Assembly: GCF_905397435.1 (NCBI RefSeq)
Contig: NZ_CAJPVI010000054.1
Span: forward strand, 1 to 60,387
Reading direction: 5' to 3'
Origin: Cupriavidus numazuensis
GTDB lineage: Bacteria; Pseudomonadota; Gammaproteobacteria; Burkholderiales; Burkholderiaceae
DNA length: 60,387 nucleotides
Made by a program: the position numbers and the translations under genes. Below the pieces are notes generated by a model. The model had not been told where the DNA came from and did not search any database. It worked only from the letters and a program-made list of their open reading frames with translations. This document shows positions 26,211-36,371 of the stretch, in pieces. Positions within the stretch are counted from its first letter, which is position 1; each line of letters begins with the position of its first letter.

Positions 26211-26999
26211 ATGGAATTCACCACGCTTAACGTCACCATCGCCCGGCATGTCGCGACCGTGACGCTGAACCGCCCGGACGTGCGCAATGCGTTCAACGAA
26301 ACCGTCATCGCCGAACTGACCGGCGCCTTCCGCGCCCTCGGTGACATGGACGAAGTGCGCGCGATCGTACTCGCCGGCAACGGCCCCGCGTTCTGCGCCG
26401 GCGCCGACCTGAACTGGATGAAGAAGATGGCCGGCTACTCGAACGACGAGAACCGTGCCGATGCGCTGGCGCTCGCGCAGATGCTGCACACCATCTGGTC
26501 CTGCCCGCGCCCGGTCATTGCCCGCATCCAGGGCGACACCTATGCCGGCGGCGTCGGCCTTGCCGCCGCGTGCGATATCGCGGTGGCCGCCGACCACGCG
26601 CACTTCTGCCTGTCCGAAGCGCGCCTGGGCCTGCTGCCCGCGACCATCAGCCCGTACGTGATCCGCGCCATGGGTGAACAGGCATCGCGCCGCTACTTCA
26701 TTACGGCCGAGCGTTTCGATGCAGCGGAAGCATTGCGCCTCGGCTTCGTCCATGCCGTGGTACCGGCAGATGCGCTTGATGCCAAGGTGACGGAAATCGC
26801 TTCGGCACTGGTCGGCAACAGTCCCAACGCCGTGCGCGAGAGCAAGCGACTCGTGCAGGAAGTGGCGGGCCGCCCGGTCGACAACGACCTGCTGGCCGAC
26901 ACGGCGGACCGCATCGCCGCCATCCGCGCCTCGGACGAAGGCCGCGAAGGCGTGCGCGCGTTCCTGGAGAAGCGCTCGCCAGCGTGGAAGCCCGCGTAA
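26211..26999 (+). CDS. liuC: 3-Methylglutaconyl-CoA hydratase (enoyl-CoA hydratase family)
   Basis: The 262-residue crotonase-fold enzyme has the oxyanion loop NGPAFCAGADLNWMKKMAGY and the second motif GDTYAGGVGLAAACDIAVA, which carries the oxyanion glycine. SEARLGLLPATISPYVI contains the catalytic-region Glu. The LNWMKKM variation is typical of methylglutaconyl-CoA hydratases. Operon position between the carboxylase subunits supports the assignment. Confidence 0.93.
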   Translation: MEFTTLNVTIARHVATVTLNRPDVRNAFNETVIAELTGAFRALGDMDEVRAIVLAGNGPAFCAGADLNWMKKMAGYSNDENRADALALAQMLHTIWSCPRPVIARIQGDTYAGGVGLAAACDIAVAADHAHFCLSEARLGLLPATISPYVIRAMGEQASRRYFITAERFDAAEALRLGFVHAVVPADALDAKVTEIASALVGNSPNAVRESKRLVQEVAGRPVDNDLLADTADRIAAIRASDEGREGVRAFLEKRSPAWKPA

Positions 27000-27125
27000 G
27001 CGCTTCCGACACCCAGACATAACGAACCCCGGCAGCATGCCGAGGCGGCGCCTGCCTGCCGCCCGCATGCGGCAGCGGTCGGCCCGATGCCGCTGCCCTC
27101 GCCCGCCCCCATTCCAGGAGAAACC

Positions 27126-29150
<2,025 letters not shown>

Positions 29151-29151
29151 C

Positions 29152-30102
29152 ATGGAACGCAACGCCCCTTCCCTGCAGGCACTGCCCTTGCCTGACGTCG
29201 TCAAGATCGTCGAGGTGGGCCCGCGCGACGGCCTGCAGAACGAAGCACGCCACGTGCCGGCCGCGGTCAAGGTCCAACTCATCAATCGCCTGAGCGAGGC
29301 CGGCTTCGCCAATATCGAGGCCGCGTCGTTTGTCTCGCCCAAGTGGGTGCCGCAGATGGCCGACGGCGCCGAAGTCATGGGCGCCATCGCGCGCCGGACT
29401 GGCACCGCCTATTCGGCGCTGACGCCCAATATGAAGGGCTTCGAGGCCGCGCTGGCAGCAGGCGCCGACGAGGCGGTTATCTTCGGTGCCGCGAGCGAAG
29501 CGTTCTCCCAGCGCAATATCAACTGCTCGGTGGCCGAATCGATCTCGCGTTTCGAGCCCGTGGCAGCGGCAGCCAAAGCGGCCGGCCTGCGCCTTCGCGC
29601 CAGCATCTCGTGCGCGCTCGGTTGTCCGTACGAGGGCGAGATCGCGATCGAAAAGGTCGCCGAGGTGGTATCGCGCATGCGCGATCTTGGCTGCGACGAG
29701 ATCGATATCGCCGATACCATCGGCGTCGGCACGCCGCTGCGCACGCAGGCCGTCATGAACGCCGCAGCGCAAGTCTTTCCGCGCGAACGGCTGGCGGGAC
29801 ATTTCCACGACACGTATGGCCAGGCGCTGCCCAATATCCTGGCCAGCCTGCAGGTCGGCATCCGCATCTTCCATGCGTCGGTCGCGGGCCTGGGCGGCTG
29901 CCCTTACGCCAAGGGCGCATCGGGCAACGTGGCGACGGAAGATCTGCTCTACATGCTGCACGGCATGGGCATCCATACCGGTATCGATCTTGGCCAGGTG
30001 ATCCAGGCCGGCGCCTTCATCTCCGAGGCAATCGGGCGGCCGTACGGCTCGCGCGTTGGCAAGGCATTGCTCGAACGCAACTGCCAGCAGCAAGGCGCCT
30101 GA
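29152..30102 (+). CDS. liuE: Hydroxymethylglutaryl-CoA lyase
   Basis: The 316-residue TIM-barrel enzyme cleaves HMG-CoA to acetoacetate and acetyl-CoA, ending leucine breakdown. It has VEVGPRDGLQNEAR with the catalytic Arg, the metal ligands in GHFHDTYGQALPN, and the loop GCPYAKGASGNVATEDL with the active-site Cys. It is separated from the carboxylase alpha gene by one base and followed 25 bp later by a strong terminator, so it is the last operon gene. Confidence 0.95.
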   Translation: MERNAPSLQALPLPDVVKIVEVGPRDGLQNEARHVPAAVKVQLINRLSEAGFANIEAASFVSPKWVPQMADGAEVMGAIARRTGTAYSALTPNMKGFEAALAAGADEAVIFGAASEAFSQRNINCSVAESISRFEPVAAAAKAAGLRLRASISCALGCPYEGEIAIEKVAEVVSRMRDLGCDEIDIADTIGVGTPLRTQAVMNAAAQVFPRERLAGHFHDTYGQALPNILASLQVGIRIFHASVAGLGGCPYAKGASGNVATEDLLYMLHGMGIHTGIDLGQVIQAGAFISEAIGRPYGSRVGKALLERNCQQQGA

Positions 30103-30127
30103 GCCTGACTCTCGCGCCGGCCCACAT

Positions 30128-30160
30128 CGCCCGGGACGCCAGCCGCGTCCCGGGCGTTTT
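30128..30160 (+). terminator. Rho-independent terminator of the liu operon
   Basis: A perfect 11-bp stem (CGCCCGGGACG / CGTCCCGGGCG) with a 7-base loop is followed directly by TTTT. It lies 25 bp after the HMG-CoA lyase stop and may also serve the convergent chimeric gene. Confidence 0.85.
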
Positions 30161-30166
30161 ACATTG

Positions 30167-30904
30167 TTACGGCCTCTTCGGCCGCACGGCATCCGCGGTA
30201 CCAAGGATGAAGGCCTGGATCTTGGCCACGTCTTCAACCGTCAGCTTGCCCGTGAAGTCGGGCATACCCTTCTGCACGAACGGCCCGTTGAACACGAACT
30301 TGTCCAGGTGCTCGATGACCGGAGCACCGACGTAAGCGAGGTTGGGAATGTTGCCGCCCTTGTCCACGCCCGGCACGCCATGGCAGAACACGCAGTTGTT
30401 GACGTAGAGCTTCTGCCCTTCCTGCACCTTGCCCGCGTCGTATTTGACGCCTGACACCAGCTCGGCCATCGGATACGGCGTGAATGCCGGTGCCTTGGCC
30501 TTGCCCCCGACGGCAAAGGTGTACGCCGTGCCCGGCGTTTGCCGGTCTTCAGCGCGACGCCACTGGCTGCGCGTGACGACATCCGAGAACAGCAGGCGCT
30601 GCTCCGGCCGCACGCCGGCCTGCGCCGCACGCTGCCACGAACGCATGATCGGCTCGGGGACCATGCCGGCGGGCACATCCTTTCCATCGAGGAAACTCTG
30701 CCGCGCGGCCGAGGCGTCGCGTGCAAGGGCAGTGGGTGCAAGTGGCATTGCTTTGTCTGCGTTGGCCAGCGTGCGCAGCGGGCACGACAGCGGGATGCCG
30801 GCCTTCGCGTGAGACCGGTCGGTCTTCGCGCCACGCCGCCACTGGCGACCCGCGCGTAAGCTGGACGGTACTTTAGGGGAGCATTCCCGCGAATACGAGA
30901 CCAC
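30167..30904 (-). pseudogene. Chimeric remnant: sigma-54 activator N-terminus joined to quinohaemoprotein cytochrome c domain
   Basis: One open frame of 245 codons is made of parts of two unrelated genes. From the likely start Met53 (30748), residues 53-122 resemble the start of an AcoR-type sigma-54 activator (RQSFLDGKDVPAGMVPEPIM followed by RSWQRAAQAGV). From about residue 123 (near 30538) it becomes the C-terminus of a quinohaemoprotein alcohol dehydrogenase, with haem motif CVFCH (171-175) and a distal Met in QKGMPDFTGKL. The activator's GAF, AAA+ and DNA-binding domains, the dehydrogenase's signal peptide and PQQ propeller, and whatever lay between them are gone. A deletion that fused both in frame is the simplest explanation. 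Without a signal peptide the cytochrome part cannot mature. Confidence 0.8.
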
Positions 30905-30958
30905 TGGCGGCGCAATTTCACTGCAGACAGGCGGCGTGATTGCCGTCGACGGTCAGGG

Positions 30959-30975
30959 TGTCTCAAATTGAGACA
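30959..30975. promoter_or_regulatory. Perfect inverted repeat, probable orphan sigma-54 activator site
   Basis: TGTCTCAA-A-TTGAGACA is an 8+1+8 perfect dyad. TGTC..GACA palindromes of this type are recognised by AcoR-like enhancer-binding proteins. It lies upstream of the remnant that begins with such a protein's N-terminus, so it was probably that regulator's own site. No -24/-12 promoter was found near it. Confidence 0.5.
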
Positions 30976-31127
30976 GGTCGGGAAACGCTCACGCCACATG
31001 CAGCATTGCCGGGCACTGGAACTTTGTGTTCGATACGCCTAGGCTAGGGTCTGGCGCACTCGGCGGACGTTCCCGCGCCGCCGTCACTCCGATGGATCCG
31101 CGTGATCCCGATTCGCAAGGAGCCCTC

Positions 31128-31451
31128 ATGAAAGCCGTTGTCGCACTGGCCATCGCCGCTCTTGTCCCGATGGCCGCCTACGCCGCGGGGCCCGCCAATC
31201 CGGCGGACCGCTACGACTACAACATGCGCAGCACCAACAAGGACGGCTACGTTCCCGATACGCAGCGAGCCACCAACAAGGACGGCTACGTTCCAGACTC
31301 GCAGCGCGCCGGTGACAAGTTCGATCCGTACACGCAAGGCGCAAAGCAAGGTACGGCCTCGTCGCTGGTAGATGACAAATCCACGCAGCCGAAATCGTCG
31401 GGCAAGTCACACAGCCAAAAGAAGGCACCAGCCAAGAAGAACGCCGAGTGA
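31128..31451 (+). CDS. Small secreted/periplasmic protein with tandem repeats
   Basis: The 107-residue protein has a clear signal peptide (MKAVVALAIAALVPMAAYA, cleavage near residue 20). The mature part has a tandem repeat of the form NKDGYVP-D-(T/S)-Q-R-A (two copies of 11 residues). A basic, lysine/serine-rich tail follows (SHSQKKAPAKKNAE). AAGGAGC precedes the ATG. Base composition is like its neighbours. I do not recognise a function. It has its own upstream region and is not clearly in an operon. Confidence 0.72.
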   Translation: MKAVVALAIAALVPMAAYAAGPANPADRYDYNMRSTNKDGYVPDTQRATNKDGYVPDSQRAGDKFDPYTQGAKQGTASSLVDDKSTQPKSSGKSHSQKKAPAKKNAE

Positions 31452-31542
31452 TCCGGCGACAATCGTTGATTTCCGGATCGCATCGGACAGGACTTGATCC
31501 CGCGCAAGTCATCGGGCGCTTTGCGCCGCCAAACTGGCGCGC

Positions 31543-32547
31543 ATGACATCGACTCCCTCCCAAGCCGACGCCGGCAGCGCCATCGCTGCCGGTCAACCCG
31601 GTCACCACGAAGCCAACGTCCGCCCCGTCCACCAGCGCACATCGCGCCCACCGCCGCATAGCTGGCCGCTGGGCGTCGCCAGCCTGCTTGTGCTGGGACT
31701 CAACACGGTGTTCTGGTGCCTGTTGCTGTTCCCGCTGGCGCTGCTGAAGCTGGCCTTGCCGATGCCCGGCGCAAGGCGGCGCCTCGACCCGATCCTCAAC
31801 GCCGTCGCGCGCGCATGGATCACATGCAACGGCGCCTGGTTCGGCGTGATCCAGCGGCACGCGTGGGACGTCGACGGTGTAACGGGCCTGGCGCGTTCCG
31901 ACTGGTACCTGGTCAACTGCAACCACCAGTCGTGGGTGGACATCTTCGTGCTGCAGCGCGCACTCAACGGTCGCGTGCCGCTGCTGAAGTTCTTCCTCAA
32001 GCAGCAATTGCTCTATGTGCCGTTCATCGGCCTGGCATGGTGGGCGCTGGACTTTCCGTTCATGAAGCGCCACACGCGGGCGCAGTTGCGCCGCAAGCCC
32101 GAACTGCGGCGCGAGGACCAGGAAACCGCGCGACGCGCCTGCGACAAGTTCTCGTTGTCGCCTACCAGCGTGATGGTGTTTGCCGAAGGCACGCGCTTCA
32201 GCGAAGCCAAGCGCGCGGCGCAGGCGTCGCCGTACCGCCACCTGCTCAAGCCGCGCGCCGGCGGGCTTGCGGTGACGATCAACAGCATGGGAAGCCGCTT
32301 TCGCGCGTTGCTCGACGCGACCATCGTCTATCCGCACGGTGCGCCGAGCTTCTGGCAGTTTGCGTGCGGGCGAACTGGCCCGGTGATCGTACGCGTGCGG
32401 CAGGTGCCCATTCCTGCCGCATTCTGCAACGCAGACTACGGCACCGACTCCACATTCCGTGGCGATTTCCATCGCTGGCTCGACGCGCGCTGGCAGGAAA
32501 AGGATGCGGAGATCGACGTCCTGCTGGCACAGTCGACGGATCACTGA
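31543..32547 (+). CDS. PlsC-type lysophospholipid acyltransferase
   Basis: The 334-residue membrane protein has one or two N-terminal hydrophobic segments (about 43-72) and the acyltransferase blocks I (NHQSWVD, His128 and Asp133), II (PFMKRHTRAQL region) and III (FAEGTRFSEAKR). It resembles YihG-type acyltransferases, longer than core PlsC enzymes. The likely reaction is acyl transfer to lysophosphatidate or a related lysolipid at the inner membrane. It stands alone on the plus strand. Confidence 0.88.
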   Translation: MTSTPSQADAGSAIAAGQPGHHEANVRPVHQRTSRPPPHSWPLGVASLLVLGLNTVFWCLLLFPLALLKLALPMPGARRRLDPILNAVARAWITCNGAWFGVIQRHAWDVDGVTGLARSDWYLVNCNHQSWVDIFVLQRALNGRVPLLKFFLKQQLLYVPFIGLAWWALDFPFMKRHTRAQLRRKPELRREDQETARRACDKFSLSPTSVMVFAEGTRFSEAKRAAQASPYRHLLKPRAGGLAVTINSMGSRFRALLDATIVYPHGAPSFWQFACGRTGPVIVRVRQVPIPAAFCNADYGTDSTFRGDFHRWLDARWQEKDAEIDVLLAQSTDH

Positions 32548-32725
32548 AGCACCTTTCCATTCCGAGCCAGCGCTCGCGCAAGTGAATCAGTCGGCAACTT
32601 GTTCAACGCAGTCGAACGAGTTGCTCTGGAAAATCGTAGGGAAAGCCGTCCGAAAGCGCTCACCATGGTGGCGTAGGCGCGCCCGCAACACATGCATCGC
32701 GCGCAGCCATCAAGGAGAGCTGCAA

Positions 32726-33706
32726 ATGGGACTTCTGGTAAATGGCCAGTGGCAGGACAAGTGGTATGACACCGACTCCACCGGCGGACGCTTCGTGCGC
32801 AAGGACTCAGCATTCCGCAACTGGGTCACGGCCGATGGCGCGCCGGGCCCGTCGGGCAACGGCGGCTTCGCGGCGCAGGCCGGGCGCTACCATCTGTACG
32901 TCAGCCTTGCATGTCCGTGGGCGCACCGCACGCTGATCATGCGCCGCCTCAAGGGGCTGGATGACATGATCGGCGTCTCGGTCGTGCACTGGCTGATGCG
33001 TGAAGAAGGCTGGACCTTCTCCGACGGTCCCGGCGTGGTGCCGGACCCGGTCAATCATGCGCGCGTGCTGCACCAGGTCTATACGGCGGCCGATCCGCAA
33101 TACACGGGTCGGGTCACTGTGCCCGTGCTATGGGATCGGCAGCGGGCCACCATCGTGAGCAACGAGTCGTCGGAAATCCTGCGCATGATGAACAGCGCGT
33201 TCGACGCGATCGGCGCCAGGCCGGGGGATTACTACCCGGTGGAGTTGCGCGAGGAAATCGACGCGGTCAACGCGCGCGTCTATGACACGGTCAACAACGG
33301 TGTGTACAAGGCCGGCTTCGCCACCACGCAGGATGCTTACGAAGAAGCTGTGTGGCCGCTGTTCGAGACGCTCGACTGGCTCGACAACCGGCTGTCGACG
33401 CAGCGTTATCTTGTCGGGAACCGCCTGACGGAGGCCGACATCCGGCTGTTCACCACGCTGGTTCGCTTTGACCCGGTCTACGTCGGGCACTTCAAATGCA
33501 ATCTGCGGCGGATTGCCGATTACCCTGCCCTGTTCGCGTTTGTGCGGGATCTCTATCAGCATCCGGGTATTGCGGAGACTGTGAATTTCCAGCACATCCA
33601 GCACCATTATTACGAGAGCCACCGTACGCTGAATCCGGCCGGTATCGTGCCCGCAGGGCCGGTGATGGATCTTGATGCGCCGCATGGGCGGGAGGGGGGT
33701 GGTTGA
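32726..33706 (+). CDS. Glutathionyl-hydroquinone reductase (Xi-class GST, YqjG/PcpF type)
   Basis: The 326-residue protein reduces glutathionyl-hydroquinones. It has the diagnostic CPWAHR motif with catalytic Cys63 and a thioredoxin-like N-domain (NESSEILRMMNSAFD). The helical C-domain has TEADIRLFTTLVRFDPVYVG. The ATG at 32726 follows AAGGAGAG; upstream in-frame sequence overlaps the acyltransferase gene and is not conserved. The C-terminal HGREGGG is a short variable tail. The gene abuts repeat copy B. Confidence 0.93.
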   Translation: MGLLVNGQWQDKWYDTDSTGGRFVRKDSAFRNWVTADGAPGPSGNGGFAAQAGRYHLYVSLACPWAHRTLIMRRLKGLDDMIGVSVVHWLMREEGWTFSDGPGVVPDPVNHARVLHQVYTAADPQYTGRVTVPVLWDRQRATIVSNESSEILRMMNSAFDAIGARPGDYYPVELREEIDAVNARVYDTVNNGVYKAGFATTQDAYEEAVWPLFETLDWLDNRLSTQRYLVGNRLTEADIRLFTTLVRFDPVYVGHFKCNLRRIADYPALFAFVRDLYQHPGIAETVNFQHIQHHYYESHRTLNPAGIVPAGPVMDLDAPHGREGGG

Positions 33707-33744
33707 GGTTTGTTGGGGCTGGGGGTTTTATGGTCGGGAATGGG

Positions 33745-34495
33745 GTGTCGTTCTTGACTAGCGCCGCTGTTTCGCCGGCGTAGCCGGCGACCTACTCTTT
33801 TGTCCGAGCGACAAAAGAGTAGGCAGAAAAGCGCGTCGTTGCCGCTGGCCATCAATTCCACGGCGGCAGTCATTCAAACGGCTTTGGACGCCTGCGATGG
33901 TGGTCGGCCGTTCCAACCTGCTACGCCATGTGAGTCAGAACCTGTGCCTTGCGCGGCACGGCTTTTGGACGATCCCCAAGACGGACTCGGGTACAGCGTT
34001 TCAACCAAGTCAGTGGTGGGACGCCTTCGGCTGCGCTGCGCGCACGTCGTCGTCTGGATGCGAGCTCATCAACGTCGCTGGCGCCCGAGGCCTGTTTCCT
34101 TTCTCTACGCGCATGCAATGCGCCCAAGGCATCGTCACTGGAGCGCCGTTCGGGTCAGACCTTCGCGGTCTTACTCCGAGCCGCGCGTAGCGCAGCCGTA
34201 GGCGTCCCCGTGAGGGCGATATTAGAAGGGACCACTCCGTAATCCGGGTTCGCTCGTACGCGCTGTCCCACCCCGATCATCTACGCGGCAGGCAGTCCAG
34301 CGGACCTCTGATGCCCCAATGGCATTGAGCCTTTGGTTGACCACGTAAACGCGCTTTTGCCTACTTTTACCGCTCGGGTAAAAGTAGGTCGCCGGCTACG
34401 CCGGCGAAACAGCAGCGCCTGCCAAGAGCGATAACCCAGCCCGAACGACAAGCTCCCGCCGGCTACGCCGGCGAAACAGCGGCGCCCGCCAAGCA
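33745..34495 (-). repeat. Dispersed repeat, copy B, inverted relative to copy A
   Basis: It shows the same elements as the block at 16100-16900, read on the other strand. The CGCCGGC-GTA-GCCGGCG hairpin is at 33773-33789, 34391-34407 and 34457-34473. Inverted arms lie near 33800-33816 (TTTGTCCGAGCGACAAA) and 34367-34384 (a diverged TTTACCGCTCGGGTAAA). The core from about 33840 to 34085 is nearly identical to copy A by eye. The middle, about 34090-34370, is more diverged. It lies between the 3' ends of convergent genes, so it interrupts nothing. Confidence 0.75.
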
Positions 34496-34517
34496 CGATA
34501 TCCCCCGCATTTCGCGA

Positions 34518-36353
34518 TTACCCGGCGAATCGCTCTACAGCACTCCGCCCCCGCGCAATCGCCCCCGTCAGTGACGGACTCCCCGCACTGTCGCTCCCAG
34601 CAAAACTCACATTACCCACCCCCGCGGGCGAAGCCCACGTAGCCTGATCTTCCCCGGCAAGGCTGTCAGGCCGATAGCTGTAGCCGTGCGCCCACCGGTT
34701 GACGGTGATCGCGCGAATGACATCCTTTGACGCAAACCCCGCAGCCCCGAGCATGCGGTCCAGTTGTGTACGGATACCACGCTCCAGTTCGCTGAACGGC
34801 GTGCCGAGCAGGAACGCACGCCCCGCGCGGAACCGCTCGCGTGCACTCATGCCGCTGTCGGGCACCGTCGGCACGTAGAGCATATGCAGCACCGCCGGAT
34901 GGGTCGGACTCGTCCCGGCAGGCGGCTCCAGCCACAGATCGGTGTAGGCCATCGCCGGCGCGTGGATACGCCGCGTCTTGAGCGCGGCAAACGCGCGCCA
35001 GTGGTCAAGCGCAACTTTGGTATAGACCAGCGGCGCCTTGACTTCGGCACGCATGGTGTCGCGCTGCGCAGCGGGCAGCGACGGCATCAGGTAAGGCACC
35101 ATCATGTTCCAGCCGGCCAGCACCACGTGGCGCGCTTCGATGCGATGCAGGTTGCCGCGCCAGCCATAGGTGACACGCGTGATCGGTCCGTCCGGATCGA
35201 CGGCGATGGCCGTGGCTTCCAGGCGCAGCCGCACCGGCGCCCCTTCCTGGTCGAGACGTCCGTAATTGAAGGCCGCGTTCATGATGTCCGATGGACGCGA
35301 GAGCTGCGCTACGCCCGGAATCAAGCGCTGCACCAGCAGCCGCGCGAGCGAGGCATTGCCGTCCGGGAACCACAGCCGCGAGGCCGGCGACTTTCCAAGG
35401 CGAGGATCTGGCGAAGGCGCTGGCATGCCCGCGCCTGCCGGCAGACCGATGCCGATCGCATCGGCCACGCTGATACCGTCGGCATCGAGCGCGTAGGCGT
35501 CGTTACTGCGGCTACGCAGGAAGCGCTGTCCGGCGAGGCCGATACCGGCCTTGTCGCGCAGGAACGCCGCATAGCGCGTACTGCGCAGGTACGTCGCGCG
35601 TTCACCGGCCGGCATGCCCGGCAAGTAATCGGTGGCGCCGTCGACCAGCCGGGCCAGTGCCGCGCGGTCTTGCGGCGGTAACGGTGCGGCATCGAGGAAG
35701 CGCCGCACGGCCGCTGCGTCAGGCGCCGTGGTGCCCTGCCGCCCGCCGCGTGCATCGACGTATTCGCCGAAGGGGTCGCCGGCGAGCCACTGATCTCGGC
35801 CAAAGTGGTCGGCGTCGAAGAACACCGCGCGGCCCATGCCGAGCGCGGCGTAAGGGTCCGCCTGTTCGGCCGGCGGCGTGCGCGCGGCATCGACGCCCAG
35901 GCCGGTGAAGAGTTCGCGCACGGCCGCGTCGGTCGCGGCCGACGGCGGCATCTCTGCGCTGCCGCCATAGGTCACGAGCCGCTTGCCACGCACAGTGAAT
36001 TCATTGCGCTTGGCGTGGCCGCCGAAATCGTCGTGGTTATCGAGGATCAGGATGCGCCGGTTGGGACCGAAACGCCGCTGGTAGAACCACGCAGCCGCCA
36101 GGCCGCTGAGGCCGCCGCCCACCACCACGAGATCGAAGGCCTCGTGGGCCATCACGGTCGGATACTTGGCGCCTTCCCGCGCGAGGCTATGGGCGAGCGT
36201 GAAGGTACCGGCATGGTTGCCGCGCAAGCCTGTCAGCGCGGGCGGATAAGCGGAGCCCGGCTGCCCTGCGGCGGCCAGCAGTTGCGCGGGCGCCATGCCG
36301 GCGGCGATGGCGAGCGCGGTGCCGTTGAGGAAATCTCTGCGCGAAATCGTCAT
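34518..36353 (-). CDS. Tat-exported FAD-dependent oxidoreductase, spermidine-dehydrogenase-like
   Basis: The 611-residue protein begins with a twin-arginine signal (SRRDFLNGTALAIAAG, residues 4-19). The FAD Rossmann motif DLVVVGGGLSGLAAAWF starts at about residue 74, followed by LDNHDDFGGHAKRNEF. A C-terminal FAD-contact segment is VGNVSFAGSDSAGSPSLTGA. The arrangement resembles periplasmic flavoprotein dehydrogenases related to SpdH that pass electrons to a cytochrome c. The tri-haem cytochrome gene lies 18 bp upstream on the same strand, supporting a two-subunit dehydrogenase. The substrate is not known. Confidence 0.85.
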   Translation of the reverse strand: MTISRRDFLNGTALAIAAGMAPAQLLAAAGQPGSAYPPALTGLRGNHAGTFTLAHSLAREGAKYPTVMAHEAFDLVVVGGGLSGLAAAWFYQRRFGPNRRILILDNHDDFGGHAKRNEFTVRGKRLVTYGGSAEMPPSAATDAAVRELFTGLGVDAARTPPAEQADPYAALGMGRAVFFDADHFGRDQWLAGDPFGEYVDARGGRQGTTAPDAAAVRRFLDAAPLPPQDRAALARLVDGATDYLPGMPAGERATYLRSTRYAAFLRDKAGIGLAGQRFLRSRSNDAYALDADGISVADAIGIGLPAGAGMPAPSPDPRLGKSPASRLWFPDGNASLARLLVQRLIPGVAQLSRPSDIMNAAFNYGRLDQEGAPVRLRLEATAIAVDPDGPITRVTYGWRGNLHRIEARHVVLAGWNMMVPYLMPSLPAAQRDTMRAEVKAPLVYTKVALDHWRAFAALKTRRIHAPAMAYTDLWLEPPAGTSPTHPAVLHMLYVPTVPDSGMSARERFRAGRAFLLGTPFSELERGIRTQLDRMLGAAGFASKDVIRAITVNRWAHGYSYRPDSLAGEDQATWASPAGVGNVSFAGSDSAGSPSLTGAIARGRSAVERFAG

Positions 36354-36371
36354 GGGAGGATCGTGGCGGAG

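Noticed and set aside
30700..30975. A -24/-12 sigma-54 promoter near the palindrome
   Set aside because: No GG-N10-GC pair with the expected surrounding bases was found in the right place on either strand.
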